Source: Beroe forskalii (Eukaryota > Ctenophora > Nuda > Beroida > Beroidae). From it: 64,000 nucleotides of DNA. Both the position numbers and the translations under genes were made by a program. Shown piece after piece: positions 12,261-24,500 of the stretch. The DNA lies in the NCBI GenBank assembly GCA_011033025.1, contig WFMF01000261.1, positions 180,697 through 244,696 on the forward strand. The letters are read 5' to 3'. A model generated the notes under the pieces. It was not told the origin of the DNA, ran no database searches, and saw only the letters and a list, made by a program, of their open reading frames with translations. Each line of letters opens with the position of its first letter. The stretch's first letter is position 1.

Positions 12261-13460
12261 CTTTTTGGCTGTATCCAGTGCACCAGACGTACATTTTATG
12301 TACTGGAAAGTCGTAGTTTCATACATGTCGAATATCATCCTTGGAAAGCCTTTATCATCATCTGGCCCAATCATCTCCTGATTAATTTCGTACAGATAAA
12401 CCAGCTTTTGAGCATCCCTGACAGTTTTCATCATCCCGTTTGCAAGTGGAAGAATCTTACTGCAGTCATTCTCTTCACTTTCTAGGTTAATTTCAATCAT
12501 TGTTTTTCCTCCATTAAGGTCAGAATTTCCATTGTAAAGCCGAACAACGTGATTCAATGAGCTGCCCAAGTTTCCTCCATCGCTTATACCATTCACAAGA
12601 TCTTCTATTGCACTTTTGATTGAGGTTTCAATGTTTATTGAGGTATCAATGTTCATTCTATTCACCAAATCCCCCAAATTTCTATATTTTTTCATCAAAT
12701 AATCGACTTTGCTTTCGAACTCTATCAAGTCACCTATCAATGAATTCCACGCAATTGCTCCTTCAATACTATCTAATTGAGCTGATATTGCATCCAACTT
12801 GCCATCCATTTTTGCAAATCCAGACTCAATTGCCTTCAGTTCGTCTGACTTTCCATCAGGCAAGAACAACAGTGTCAAATCTAAAATTGGGCCAGCGAAC
12901 ATAAAAGAATCTGTAAACTCTCTCAAAAGATTTAATCCTGTTTTCAGGTAGCCTTTAGAAGCCTTCTTTGCTTTCTTAGCAGCTTCACTGGTTGGGTCGA
13001 AAATACTTGTAGCACCAGAAGTGTCCTCAATCAATTCCTTTTTATCATCATCAGACATTTCTTCGTCCTCCTCCTCCTCCTCTTCTTCTTCTTCTTCTTC
13101 GTCTAGTACTTCAGGTGCCGTCATCACAGCATCTGAGCCATCTTCAGAATAACTCCACATATCATTATCTTGCTGATTGTCCTCTGCTTCATATTCACAT
13201 ATTGTACTGTTTTCTCTACGAGATGGAGCATTAGTAACTTCAAAACTGTCTGGATCCATACCACATGCTTCTACAGACCCTGCTGATATGATGTCCAGCA
13301 TGTCCCGTTTTCCTATCCAGGGATCAATATCTTTATTGCAAATAAATTGCTCTGAGGAGGGAGGATATTTGCAGTCGGTTGTACTGCAATTAGCAGTTAG
13401 TATCATGAGTGTCATGAGAAGCAAAGATAATCCTTCATGCTTCAACCACTTCATATCCAT
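12261..13460 (-). CDS. Gene A exon 1: signal peptide, acidic linker, helical domain
   Basis: 400 codons from Met at 13460 (a second Met two codons on is equally possible), ending in phase 0 at CAAAAAG|GTAATA. A hydrophobic stretch (LSLLLMTLMILTANC) gives a secretion signal. An uninterrupted run of Glu codons (plus-strand tcc/ttc repeats near 13068-13100) precedes MSDDDKKELIE, as in gene B but longer. The helical part contains GKSDELKAIESGF. No stop or frameshift is present. Confidence 0.83.
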
Positions 13461-13739
13461 GAAACCTGACCAAATTATGCTGCTTTAGTATAAGTAAATT
13501 TCATATGTACATTCGACGTAGAAGTGTTAGTTCTAGGATTAATTTTAATTTTAAATCTGTTATTTTAGGTTAAGCGATATTTTTCCGCTTTGTTACTTTG
13601 TAACTTGCTCATTAGCTCATTCTTTGTGAAGCAGAATGTATATTCATGTTTACAAATCTATCATTTTTACTATTTTTGGTTACTTCAGTAAATTATTATA
13701 ATTGATTGATTTTGATCAACTAATTTATAGGTAGGGGGA

Positions 13740-14395
13740 GTGTCTGAGACCTATTTCCGGTTATATAGTTTTTGATAAAGCAGAACACCATCTCTGCTGA
13801 CATTACTCATTAGGTTTTCACCCCGTGAAAAATATTGATCACATGCGTGATTAACTTCTGACACAATTTGCTGAAAATAAACTTTAAAATGTATCTCCTT
13901 CTACAGCTTTTGAGGAAAACCCTTGGAACATAATTGATATGTTCTAGCTTTCTAGGGCATAAAGAACTTTTAATCGAGCCGATTTGGCATTTTCAAAGTT
14001 TTCTCCTGTCACAAAAATCGTTAATAATGCTATGATGGTGATTTGAAAATTCATAAACCGATATTTTCACTTCTGAGGACTAAATCAAAAATCAGATAGA
14101 TGAGAAATTTTGTTTTATGCCCTAGAACATAACTATCGAATATGTAGCATTTCTCTCAAAAACTGCAGGAGAGTATGAGGATACACTTTTAAAAATTAAA
14201 AGTTCGGCAAATCGCATCATCATTAATTAAGAGTTCGAATATGTACTGTGACTACAGGCTAGTCAACAATTTCAAAAGTTCTGCTAAGAACTGGTAGGAG
14301 CAATATTTTTCGTTTGGAGTAAAAAGCTTCAGTTAGCTGGCGTTCTGCTCTGTCAGAAACAACAAAAACCAAACAAAAGACCTCGGACCTGAAAA
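13740..14395. repeat. Fold-back element F1, intergenic between genes A and B
   Basis: Loosely inverted arms: AGCAGAACACCATCTCTGCT near 13780 against GCTGGCGTTCTGCTCTGTCA near 14335, and inner blocks with CTACAGCTTTTGAGG and its counterpart. The same family gives 16316-17195 and 17200-17955. It lies in the 1.7 kb between the end of B and the start of A. Confidence 0.6.
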
Positions 14396-14759
14396 GTAAA
14401 TTGTCAGGGAAAACAATCAAGCAATTATCATCACAATAAAATGTAATCTAAAAATCTAGGCAAAAGATCACATTTTATCTTTTAATCAATGGATCTACAT
14501 AAAGACATAACTATCCACTATAATCATTTATACTCATGAACCAAAAAGGAAAAAGAATAAAAGAAAATTCATATTTATGTGTGGTCAATATTATAACATT
14601 CTATAGGTTCGCCCAAGAAAAATATAACAGGGGCTAAAATCGGTCAATAAGTCAATAAGTGAAAATTTTGGTTATGACTTTGATAGCGGCTGGCCACTAC
14701 TCATGGGCAAATTTGTGTGTAAAATTGTAAGTGCTAGCCACTGCTATGGGAGTATGGAC

Positions 14760-15135
14760 CAGGCAATTATTTCTTGGACAAAATAATACCTTATTGGCCC
14801 TAGTTAATAACCAGCCCTTAATAAGGAGAAAACGAGTTTGAGATCTTATGTCCAAAGGCCGGTTAAAAAGTTCAGTTTAAGTGATTAAAATAAAGGCCAG
14901 TTAATTCCGGTCTCGGGTCAAAGGAAACTTTTATTTCTTGGCTTTGCAGGTTTTAAGTCAATTGAATGTCATAAAATATAATAATGGCCTAAATCATCAT
15001 ATTACTATATAAGATCGGGAATTGGGTCTTTTGATGCAATTTATGGAACATAAAATTCTTGGTCTGATCATTTAGCAACCTCTAGAAAAAATTTTGTCCA
15101 TAGGGCCGATTAAAAGAAAGGCAGGTTAAAAAATA
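14760..15135. repeat. Degenerate GGCCGGTTAA-rich dispersed repeat
   Basis: It shares GGTTAAAA/GGCCAGTTAATT blocks and the AGGTATTG-like phrase with 5200-5720 and 6650-6790. It probably includes the 3' UTR of gene B. Confidence 0.4.
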
Positions 15136-15167
15136 CGGGCTAAATAAAGATGGGCAAGGAAAATTTG

Positions 15168-15515
15168 CTAATTAAGTTGGTACCATCCGTTATTCTTGTT
15201 TTTATCAATTTCGATGTAATATGGATATCCTGGAGTATAGCTCCTGAAATATTTTTCATCCCCGATTTCCAGTCCGAATTCATTCAAGCTTATATCATCC
15301 CCAGAGTCCGATTTGATTTTCATGAATATTCTTTTCGAGATATCAAAGTTCTGTGGACATGCATAATCCCTTGCATCCCTCCATAAACGTGTTTTTTTGG
15401 TATTCGGACTATTCCAAGTCGGCTTGCGTGACGTACAATCACAGTTGTCACAATCCTCTGCATTCTGAATGTTCGAGGGATTGTAATCAGACAGGGATTC
15501 TAATTTTACAATATT
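15168..15515 (-). CDS. Candidate gene B terminal exon: EDCDNCDC segment and VMO-I-like domain
   Basis: 348 nt open frame from the acceptor TTGTAG|AAT (phase 0) to a TAG stop at 15168-15170, coding 115 residues. It starts with a segment carrying EDCDNCDC, compatible with the tail of a TSP1. It then has WRDARDYACPQNFD and SGDDISLNEFGLEI, which resemble the W-x(n)-CP and DD-x-LN-x-x-x-L motifs of the vitelline membrane outer layer protein I (VMO-I) fold. That resemblance is by eye. It lies between the other B exons and the start of copy A on the same strand, so it is the natural 3' end of gene B. A minus-strand AATAAA at 14930-14935, about 230 nt downstream, could serve as poly(A) signal. Confidence 0.6.
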   Translation of the reverse strand, partial: NIVKLESLSDYNPSNIQNAEDCDNCDCTSRKPTWNSPNTKKTRLWRDARDYACPQNFDISKRIFMKIKSDSGDDISLNEFGLEIGDEKYFRSYTPGYPYYIEIDKNKNNGWYQLN

Positions 15516-18500
15516 CTACAATTAAAATGTTGATCATATTATGAAAGTATACCTATGACCCCCTACTGACCCCCTGCTGACCCCCTACTGGACCCTCTGC
15601 TGACCCCCTACTGACCCCCTTGTGAACCCCTGCTGACCCCCTGGTCAACCCCTACTGACCTCCTGCTGACCCCCTACTGACCCTCTACTGAACCCCTGCT
15701 GAGCCCCTACTGACCCCCTGGTAAACCCCTACTGACCCCATGGTGAACCCCTACTTGCCACTTTCTGATCATTGTTTCAATTCTTATCCTGAGTGATTTT
15801 GAACATCTAAAAGCACTTTAAATTTCACTTTGCTTTATCATGACGCTTGACATGTTATTTATGGCAAACATAACTAACACAACTAATATAGCTAAAGTAC
15901 TAACATAGCATACTTGATATAGATGTGTTTATGGTATTTTGGTGTGTTGAAGGTGCATCGGTCGACTGGTCATTTGCCGTATTAAGTTATTACTTCGTGA
16001 TGAGCCGAGGCAAAGTGAAATTTAAAGTGCTTTTAGATGTTCAAAATCACTCATGATAAGAATTGAAACAATGATCAGAAAGTGGTCAGTAGGGGTTCAC
16101 CAGGGGGTCAGCAGGGGTTCACCAGGGGGTCAGCAGGGGTTCAGTAGGAGGTCAGCAGGGGGGCAGTAGGGGGTCATTGGTATACTTTCATACGACCAAA
16201 ATGTTTCTATTTCCTCACAATTGCACCATAACGGGCAAGTTTGATAATCTAATAGGTACTCGATAATCATTTTGTATTAAACACTTAAACATGTAAAATC
16301 TTAGCAGTTTAAGAGGACGGGGGTTGGTTTTCGGGTTTTTTGCTGTTTTTGATAGAGGAAAACGCAAGCTACCAGTAGGTTCTGAGCCCATGAGAAAATA
16401 TTGCTCTTAGCCGAATTGATGAATTTTTCAAATCGCAATTTCTCGTGTAATTACAGTTTTTCAGTGCGTGCGCAAACTTCCTAACGTGCTCTGCTGAAAA
16501 TCACCTTTAAAATCTATTCCCTTGAAACTTGGTGGTTATGTTCTAGTCCATAAAAAACTTTTGTTCGATCAGACTTTTGATTTACTGTAGGACTCAGAAG
16601 TGAAAAATTCAAGCTTTTGAAATTTGAAAATTATAGTAATTTTTTACCATTTCTTGGACGTGAGCCAACTTTGAAAATTCATATATTCACTCCTGAGGCC
16701 TACCTTAGGAGGTGACTTTATTTGGGATAAAATTTCGGTGTTTCAAATTTTGGTAGGTTGAAAATATGGGGAGATGGGGATTTTTCAAGTCATTACTCTT
16801 GTTAACATATGATAATGACGTCATTTCGAAATTTCATGGTGGGTGAAAAAATGGGGATTTTTCTGAAAAATCCCCAAATTACAACCTTTATAAATAAACC
16901 TCCTAATAGCTTAATAGGTAAATCAACAAATCAAAAATTTGACCGATCAAAAGTTTTTATGCCCTAGAACATAACTACCGAGTTTCAAGGGTTTTCCTAA
17001 AAAAGAGGTATATTTCAAAGTTGATTTGTGACAATCACAATAGAGGTTCGATCGTGCACTGTGAAGATATATTATGGTGAGTAATAATGATGGGGCGAGC
17101 CGTATTACGTACTAATACTGCTACGAACATTTCTTAATAAGATATGTCAAAAACACTCGTTTTCTGCTCTATCTGGAACATCAAAAAACCGACCTCAGAC
17201 CTCCGGCCCCCTAAAGGGGGCAGGGGGTCTTCGTGGAGTCGATGGCCAACATGGGGTTTTTGGCTAGAAATGATAGAGGAGCATCATAGCTACCAGAAAA
17301 ACTTTACGGAATGAAAAAATCTTGTTCCTAGCCCTAGTTATGCAATTTTGAAAATCGGAATTTGCCTGTAATTACAGTACGTGCGCAAATTTCTATCGCG
17401 ATTTGCCAAAAATGATCTTAAAAATCTATCTCCTCCTACATTTGTTGGAAAATTGATCTCAAACTTTCCAGACATGTTGTAGGGATTAAAAAGAAGAGAT
17501 TTGTTTAGTAGGTTTTTTGATTTAGGCCTTTAAACCGAAAATATTCGATTTTGAAATTTCGAACCTGCCAAAGTTCATCAAAATTTGGCACCTTGAAATT
17601 TCAAAATCGAATATTTTCGGTTTAAAGGCCTAAATCAAAAATCTACAAAACAAATCTCTTCATTTTAATCCCTAAAACATATCTGGAAAGTTTCAGGGCA
17701 ATTCTCCAAAAATGTAGGAGGAGATAGATTTTTAAGATCATTTTTGGCAAATTGCGATAGAAATTTGCCCGCGTACTGTAATTACAGGCAAACTCCGATT
17801 TTCAAAATCGCATAACTCAGGCTAGGAACAAGATTTTTTCATTCCGTAAAGTTTTTCTGGTAGCTATGATGCTCCTCTATCATTCTAGTCTAAAACTCTA
17901 TTTTGGCCATCTACACCCTGAAGGTCTGAAGACCCCCCTGCCCCCTTAAAGCTTCATAGGGATAAACCATTGATTTCAATTTGATGACATGGGGGTCCAA
18001 CTGCCAATTATCTAAAAATGCAATGTTGGTAATTGGCCGTTGTTTCCCTTTACAAGTTTAAATTACAGTCGAACGTCGCAAGAGAGAAATCTTGCTTCTT
18101 ATTGGCTCAATAGGTAGTTAATTAGTTATATGAATTAGGACCAATTAACTACCTAATTTTAGAAATTCTCGAATATTTTTTGGAAGAAATTTTTGGAAGA
18201 TCCATGAAATTATTATCCATGAAGACGTAATGTAAATGCATAGTTGAGTGGAATTATCTAAAGGTTCGAATTTAAGCATCAACTACAGTCTACAGAGTAG
18301 GTTCCTATATAATTGGAACATTTTGATGTTTCTGTATGCCTGTTACATGCAGAATTAGGAAACTGATTTGGGAACTTTTAGGCTCAAAATCATGAAAAAT
18401 AAGAAACTTTTAGCATAGGATTTCAATAAGCTTATAAAGGTAAGTGTTATAGTAATGAAATTTAGACGAACGTATAACTGTATAAAGTAAAGAAGTATTC

Positions 18501-21500
18501 AATATTATGATTGAGAGACTAAATTGTGGCTTTACCTGAGTGATTACAGCCTGAATTTTTCCTGAAGTAGGAGCGTATTTGTGGTTACGGAGTTCGATGA
18601 AGAATCTCTTTACCTCCCTGAAATATCATCATAATTATCAATTATCTATCTAGGTACAATCTACATATTATGCATTATACGTAGCGGGTGTCCGAGAACT
18701 ACATTACAAGCATTGAATTAATGTTTTTAGAGCGATTTTGTTTGAGATCGATTTCCACCTGATTTTTTCCTGTTCCCAATCGCGTTTTTGTTTTACAAAA
18801 AGGCATTGAGAAAAGGTTAGCAGAGATCGTGTTTTGTGGGGGTTGTGTGTATACTACCTTTACGTGCACTGTTAAATCTGAAATAGGTGGTGGTGCTGCG
18901 CGCGACCAAACTTGGTCGTATGTCGTCGTCGTATGTATGTCACTCTTTCGATCAACTGCTCCTTTATAATATCACTCGTGTCAGATTAGCTTGGTGTAGT
19001 GGCATTCTTAGTGGCTAGCTAACTGGGCTACTTTGTAGGTATTTGAGTTCAATGCTCTGTTCATGCTGATGTTCTTCATCAAAAATTTAACAATTCTTTA
19101 ATAATTTAATCAAAACTTAATCAATTTTCACGGTATCAATCATATTGGATTTCAATCACACAGCCATTTGGACTTCTTTAAGTAGCGGGCAATTCGGCCA
19201 ATTTACAATAGGCAGTATAAGTGCCATCAGTTATGAATGATCTAAAGAATTGACTAGAGGAAAGTAAAACATGAGAGTTTGTCTCGGTTCATGATTGATA
19301 ACAACAATGATATATCTGAATCTTTAATCTTTGTCAGTAATTAATAATTATATTGTGTATCTCAATTTTGAAATTATCAAGGCGGGGTACAATAACGAAC
19401 ATTGCAATGGTTTGATATCTGCAACGCAACACAAAAGAAAATTTAACGCGTAACCAAAATGGTGATCATAGTTATGAAACTCCGAACGGCGCACAACGAA
19501 TCTTCAGAGAGTTTTATGAAATGGCGGGAACGCGCGCGTGAACATTTGGCACGTGGAACGAAATCGCTCACGTGATATTTAGATCTGCGCGCGTTAATTC
19601 AAACTTGTAGGAGAGAGAAATGTTTATAGCGCCCGCATAACGAGGAATATTTATAAAATTGATTCAATGTTTATTAAGATGTCACACTTGATAGAAGAAG
19701 CGTTCTATCACGGAAAATTATTTCAGATAAATCGTAAATCTATTGAATACCAACTCTTGCTCTTAATTCCCGTAGGTGTAAGCCCGCGATTGTATCTTGA
19801 TTTGTGAGGTCACCTTTATGCTTTATCGTCAACTCACTATGTCAGTAAATTATAAGACGGACAACGGTCAAATGACAGCATGTTCTTATAGTATTACCAG
19901 CCCCGGGGAACAGGAAATTAAGCGCCTGCATACGGGAACAATCAACAACGCACAAGAAATGCTCCGGCAGGCGCAATTCTTGTTTCCCTTGCTAGGGCCT
20001 TAATAAAATTTTACCTATTCTGGATGAAAGAATCCTGAATCAGGACAAAATTTAACAAATCCCAAGCTAGATAACACTTATTGGTCGTATGAAAGTATAC
20101 CAATGACCCCCTACTGACCCCCTGGTGAACCCCTACTGACCCTCTACTGACTCCCTACTGACCCCCTGGTGAAACCCTACTGACCCCCTACTGACCACTT
20201 CCTGGTCATAATTCTCACATGTATCATGGCTGTTTTAAAAGCATTTAAAATAGCACTCAGCCTTATAATGATGCTTTATTGGTCGATTGCTACTCGATCA
20301 TGGCACCCTAAACACATGCTCAGTCCTGATTTATTTGACTGACTTGAATACCATAACGAATACCTTAACAAATATAACTGACTCGTTAATGGTTTGAGCG
20401 TGTGCTTAGGGTGCCTTGATCGAGTGGCAATCGACCAATAAAGCATCAATTATAGGGCTGAGTGCTATTTTAAATGCTTTCAAAACAGTCATGATACATG
20501 TTAGAATTATGGTCAGGAATTTGTCAGTGGGGGGTCAGTAGGGATTCATTAGGGGTCAATGGGGGGTCACCAGGGGTTCACCAGGGGGTCAGTAGGGGTT
20601 CACCAGGGGATCAGTAGGGGGTCAGCAGGGGGTTCACCAGGGGTCAGTAGGGGGTCAGCAGGGGTTCACCAGGGGGTCAGTAGGGGTTCACCAGGGGGGG
20701 TCAGTAGGGGGGTCAGCAGGGGGGTCAGTGGGGTGTGTAATTACCACATTAATTCCACGAGCTTGCGAGTGGAATTCATGCAATAAATGCACGAGCTTGC
20801 GAGTGCATTTATTGGAGTAATTGCACGAGCTTGCGAGTGCATTTATTGGAGTAATTGTACGAGCTTGCGAGTGCAATTACGATGGTAATTTACACACCCA
20901 AGTGTGTATTTACTGTATTATTACCCTGCCATATACGCATCAATCAAAGTAGACGGTTTGAAACTTAAGTATTCGAACTATATGTTGTATGAATAATGGG
21001 TACACTATTTCATAATTGAAACAGGCGAGAATTTTGGACAAATTTGCCAGTGATTTGTTAAAGTCAGAATCACATCATCATCGTATCGGGGTCAATTCAG
21101 CGAATAAGTTCAAAAGTCCAAATGATACAACCAGCGCCCAGCATTGATACATAAGTACATACTGTTAGTGTATGACGTAGTGTATGTATATGTACTTTGC
21201 AAAAATTTTGTTATGATCTTTCATTGCCATAAAAAATGAACCATGAAAGTTAAGTACTCAATCGAAAACAAAACAATTCACATCACAAACATTAATAACA
21301 ACTGACTCGAGAGCTACAATTTTATGCGGATATCGTATAGAATCTGCCCTTAAAGAAAAACACGATCACATGTGAATGTAGTCAGCTAAATCTTTAGAGT
21401 GCATCAAAATGTAGGTATGTACTCCTCAGTTGAACAATAAGTTTTATGCTATATAATCATTATCTTCATCCCGATCTTAAATAAGTAACGAACACTGACA

Positions 21501-24500
21501 GATAGAAATGACGGCGCACAGAAATAATGTAGTTGAATTTGATAAAACGGAGCAATACACTCTATATATGGCGCCACAAGTCTGCGTTATATCTCTAAGA
21601 CTAGATAAATAAACATTGAAACACGGATGGAGTTATCAAGCCCGTCTGGGCAGCGCCATTTAGGTGTATACGATAGTGTTCCTTCTATCTATTTTATCTT
21701 TATCTTGTGTTGCCCTATAATATAGAACTATAGGTCGAAGGAGTAACCTAATACCACATATACCTTATTACAGGAAATTAGGAACTCCGAAAATTAAGAA
21801 GGCACATTATTACGCAGCACCAAATTAAGCATTTTTAGCGACCCCAGTGCTTAATTTTATGCTACTTAATTTAATGCTTTCTTAATTTCCTGCTCCTAAT
21901 TGATTTTAGATAAATTTAGGCAGAAAAAAAATAAGACCATTTTCATTTAATAAGTAACAAAATTTTGTTATTAAGTAAAATATTAATGATCCATTTCTCA
22001 ATCACAAATTTTAGTGTTTGAGAACGGATCTAGTAGCTAGTCTACTGATGGATTCCTACACTCAACACTGAACACTCCTGAATCGCTCTGAGAATACCAG
22101 CCCCTTCCACCCATTGATTATTATCTTCCTTCCTTCTTCTGTTTTAAAGAAATCATGGAGATTACTTGGAGATTACTCGTGCGTATAAGGGCTTGAGCTT
22201 ACTTATAATACAATATCCATGGTACGAGTGTGTTGAAGTTTAATCCATGGTAGGAATATTGGCAACGATTTCTGCAAGAGAATTTGAAAAATATGTCGAA
22301 AAATTCCTTTTGCTCAAAAACTTCAGAGATTTGTTCACAGTCAGATCTAGAAGTGAGTGAAATTCTTTGAGATTTCGACTATCACGATGTGAGGTGATGA
22401 AGCAAGCTGACTATCCTTAATCGATAACTGGTGTATCACTTCTGCATCATATTTCTTTCTCTGATTATCTCATGACGCGGTTGAAAATGCGCGGTTCACG
22501 TTTTAATTTGATTCTAAAATAAATTAAGAACGCATTTAATGTTGGACCATTTAATCAAGAAAGCACATTAATACGTTACATCAAATTAAGCATTTTTTGC
22601 GGCTGGAGTGCTTAATTTTCTGCTTACTTAATTTCCTGTAATAAGGTATATAGTGAGCGCGAAGTGCGAACTATATATAGACGCATTATTGGCCGAAGCG
22701 AAGCTGAGGTCAATAATGGTTTGTTTTGGACGAGGCGAAGCCGAGTTCAAAACAATGTGGTATTAGGTACTCCTGAGACCTATGGTGATATTACATGGCG
22801 AAATAACATGAATTATGTGGTGGAAACTCATTAGAAATAAGAAACATGGCGTCTCATAGTTGTAGTTGTATCATGAGCAGAAAAAGTTTGAATGATCTCG
22901 CCGGTAATTACATTTTTGTCGGGCCTCAAGGCATGTACACATGTGTCGGTGGAATGCATAATATTATTATGCCATGTAGCAATTTACCACAGTGAAGCAA
23001 GATAACGGCGTCATTTGAACAGCCTGTTGTTCATTGGAGTCTCAAATACCACAGAACTCGAATATCTGCGTTCAACCAAAATTATTCAAATTGAATTGGC
23101 ACATAAGGAGGCAGGTAACGTTACTCGTTTTAAGTCTGCGAACAAATGTAGGCAACTCACGTCATAATCTTTCTTATTGAATCCATGACGATGCCATCAT
23201 TGTAAATACCCTATCAACTCTTGGAAAATCCCATAACATGGGGTTATAGGATCCGAACGACGCTGAAAAATATGTAGGCAACTCACGTCATAAACTTTCA
23301 TATTGAATCTACGTCGGAGTCATCACTGTAAACACAGCTTATAGGGTCGGAAACGACCACATAACATGGGGTTATAGGATCCATCCCGACCCTATAATAT
23401 TGAAACAACCTGATGTACCTATATGGTTGCAAATAAGGGCTTATGAGCCATGTAATATCGTTTAGATATATCGTATTTTATAGATTGTGCTCATATTTAC
23501 TTTATCTTGTGCTACCGAATGTGCCATGAAGAATATAACATATATCGTACAGTCGTACCGAACATTTTGTGCTCCTTATCGCTATTTTATCTTGTTTTAC
23601 AGTATATATACGGTTAAGAATAGATTATATCGAATCGTTTTTAATATGAAAAGTACGATAACAAATATCATGGGAGCTTATTATTCTCCTATTTACATCC
23701 GCACAGAGATAGCAAATAGGTTAGAATCGTGCGAATGGCCGTTTCAGAAAATTGGTAGTAATTCAACAGTAGTAATTCAACAGCTGGGAATAGTAATTCA
23801 ACACTTGAATAGTAATTCAACAGTTGAGGTATAGTAATTACACACTTGACAGTAATTCAACTGTTGGGTACGGTGGTATTACATGATTAATATTGCTCAA
23901 AAATTTGAAAAGTAATTACACTGCAGGGTAATAATAGTATTATACCACTCCACTGCAGATAACTACAATTACATGACATATTGCAGTGAGATATTGCACT
24001 CAGTACATATTTTGATATTTAATATTGCACGAGTCAGTGCATATTAAGGTATCTGAATATCTGATATTGCACTCTCCATAATAAATTATGACATAATAAC
24101 GGTCTATCCAGCAATTTGTGCTCAGTTATGCCGTGATATACCTAATACGCTTATCTAACTCCTCCAGTGGTATTGTTGCACTAATCGAACTCGGCTTCGC
24201 CTCGTGAAATAAGTGCACTAATCAAGTTATCAAACTCAGCTTCGCCTCGTGTGTTTAACTTGCTGTAATTGGCACTTGGCGACGCGCCTCGTGTAATTAC
24301 AGCAACAATACCACTGCACGTCGGTAGATTAGCATAATATAATATAGTATCATTATAAACGGAATATGTTAAAACAACCTGCAGACATCTTTATATCGTA
24401 TTTCTATATCATCCATCTCTTCATCCATGCAACTTCTTCCATGAATATTACGAGTGCTGTCGTCACAGGATCGTGTTCGAGTTCTTCTCTGCTTCGTGCT

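Larger units (their letters stand above)
4947..13460 (-). pseudogene. Gene A: tandem paralogue of gene B, truncated or decaying
   Basis: Exons recognised on the minus strand: 13460-12261, 10525-8635, 7262-7130 and a damaged 5027-4947. Splice sites and phases are the same as in gene B. Through exon 3 the frame is intact and would encode signal peptide, acidic linker, helical region, EGF-like and sushi-like modules and most of a calcium-binding EGF. In exon 4 a one-base loss shifts the frame into a TAA at 4982-4984, and a one-base gain follows it. Read as it stands, the product would end at about 1089 residues. Equivalents of B exons 5-8 are not found between 1 and 4946; they may be beyond the window edge or lost. 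It could be a recent pseudogene or a truncated functional form. Confidence 0.7.

Noticed and set aside
19797..20003. 68-codon plus-strand frame with balanced composition
   Set aside because: No homology recognised, no splice sites or neighbouring exons; length is within chance.
20559..20786. Glycine/serine-rich 75-codon frame
   Set aside because: It is the translation of the GGGGTCAGTAGGGGTTCACC minisatellite.
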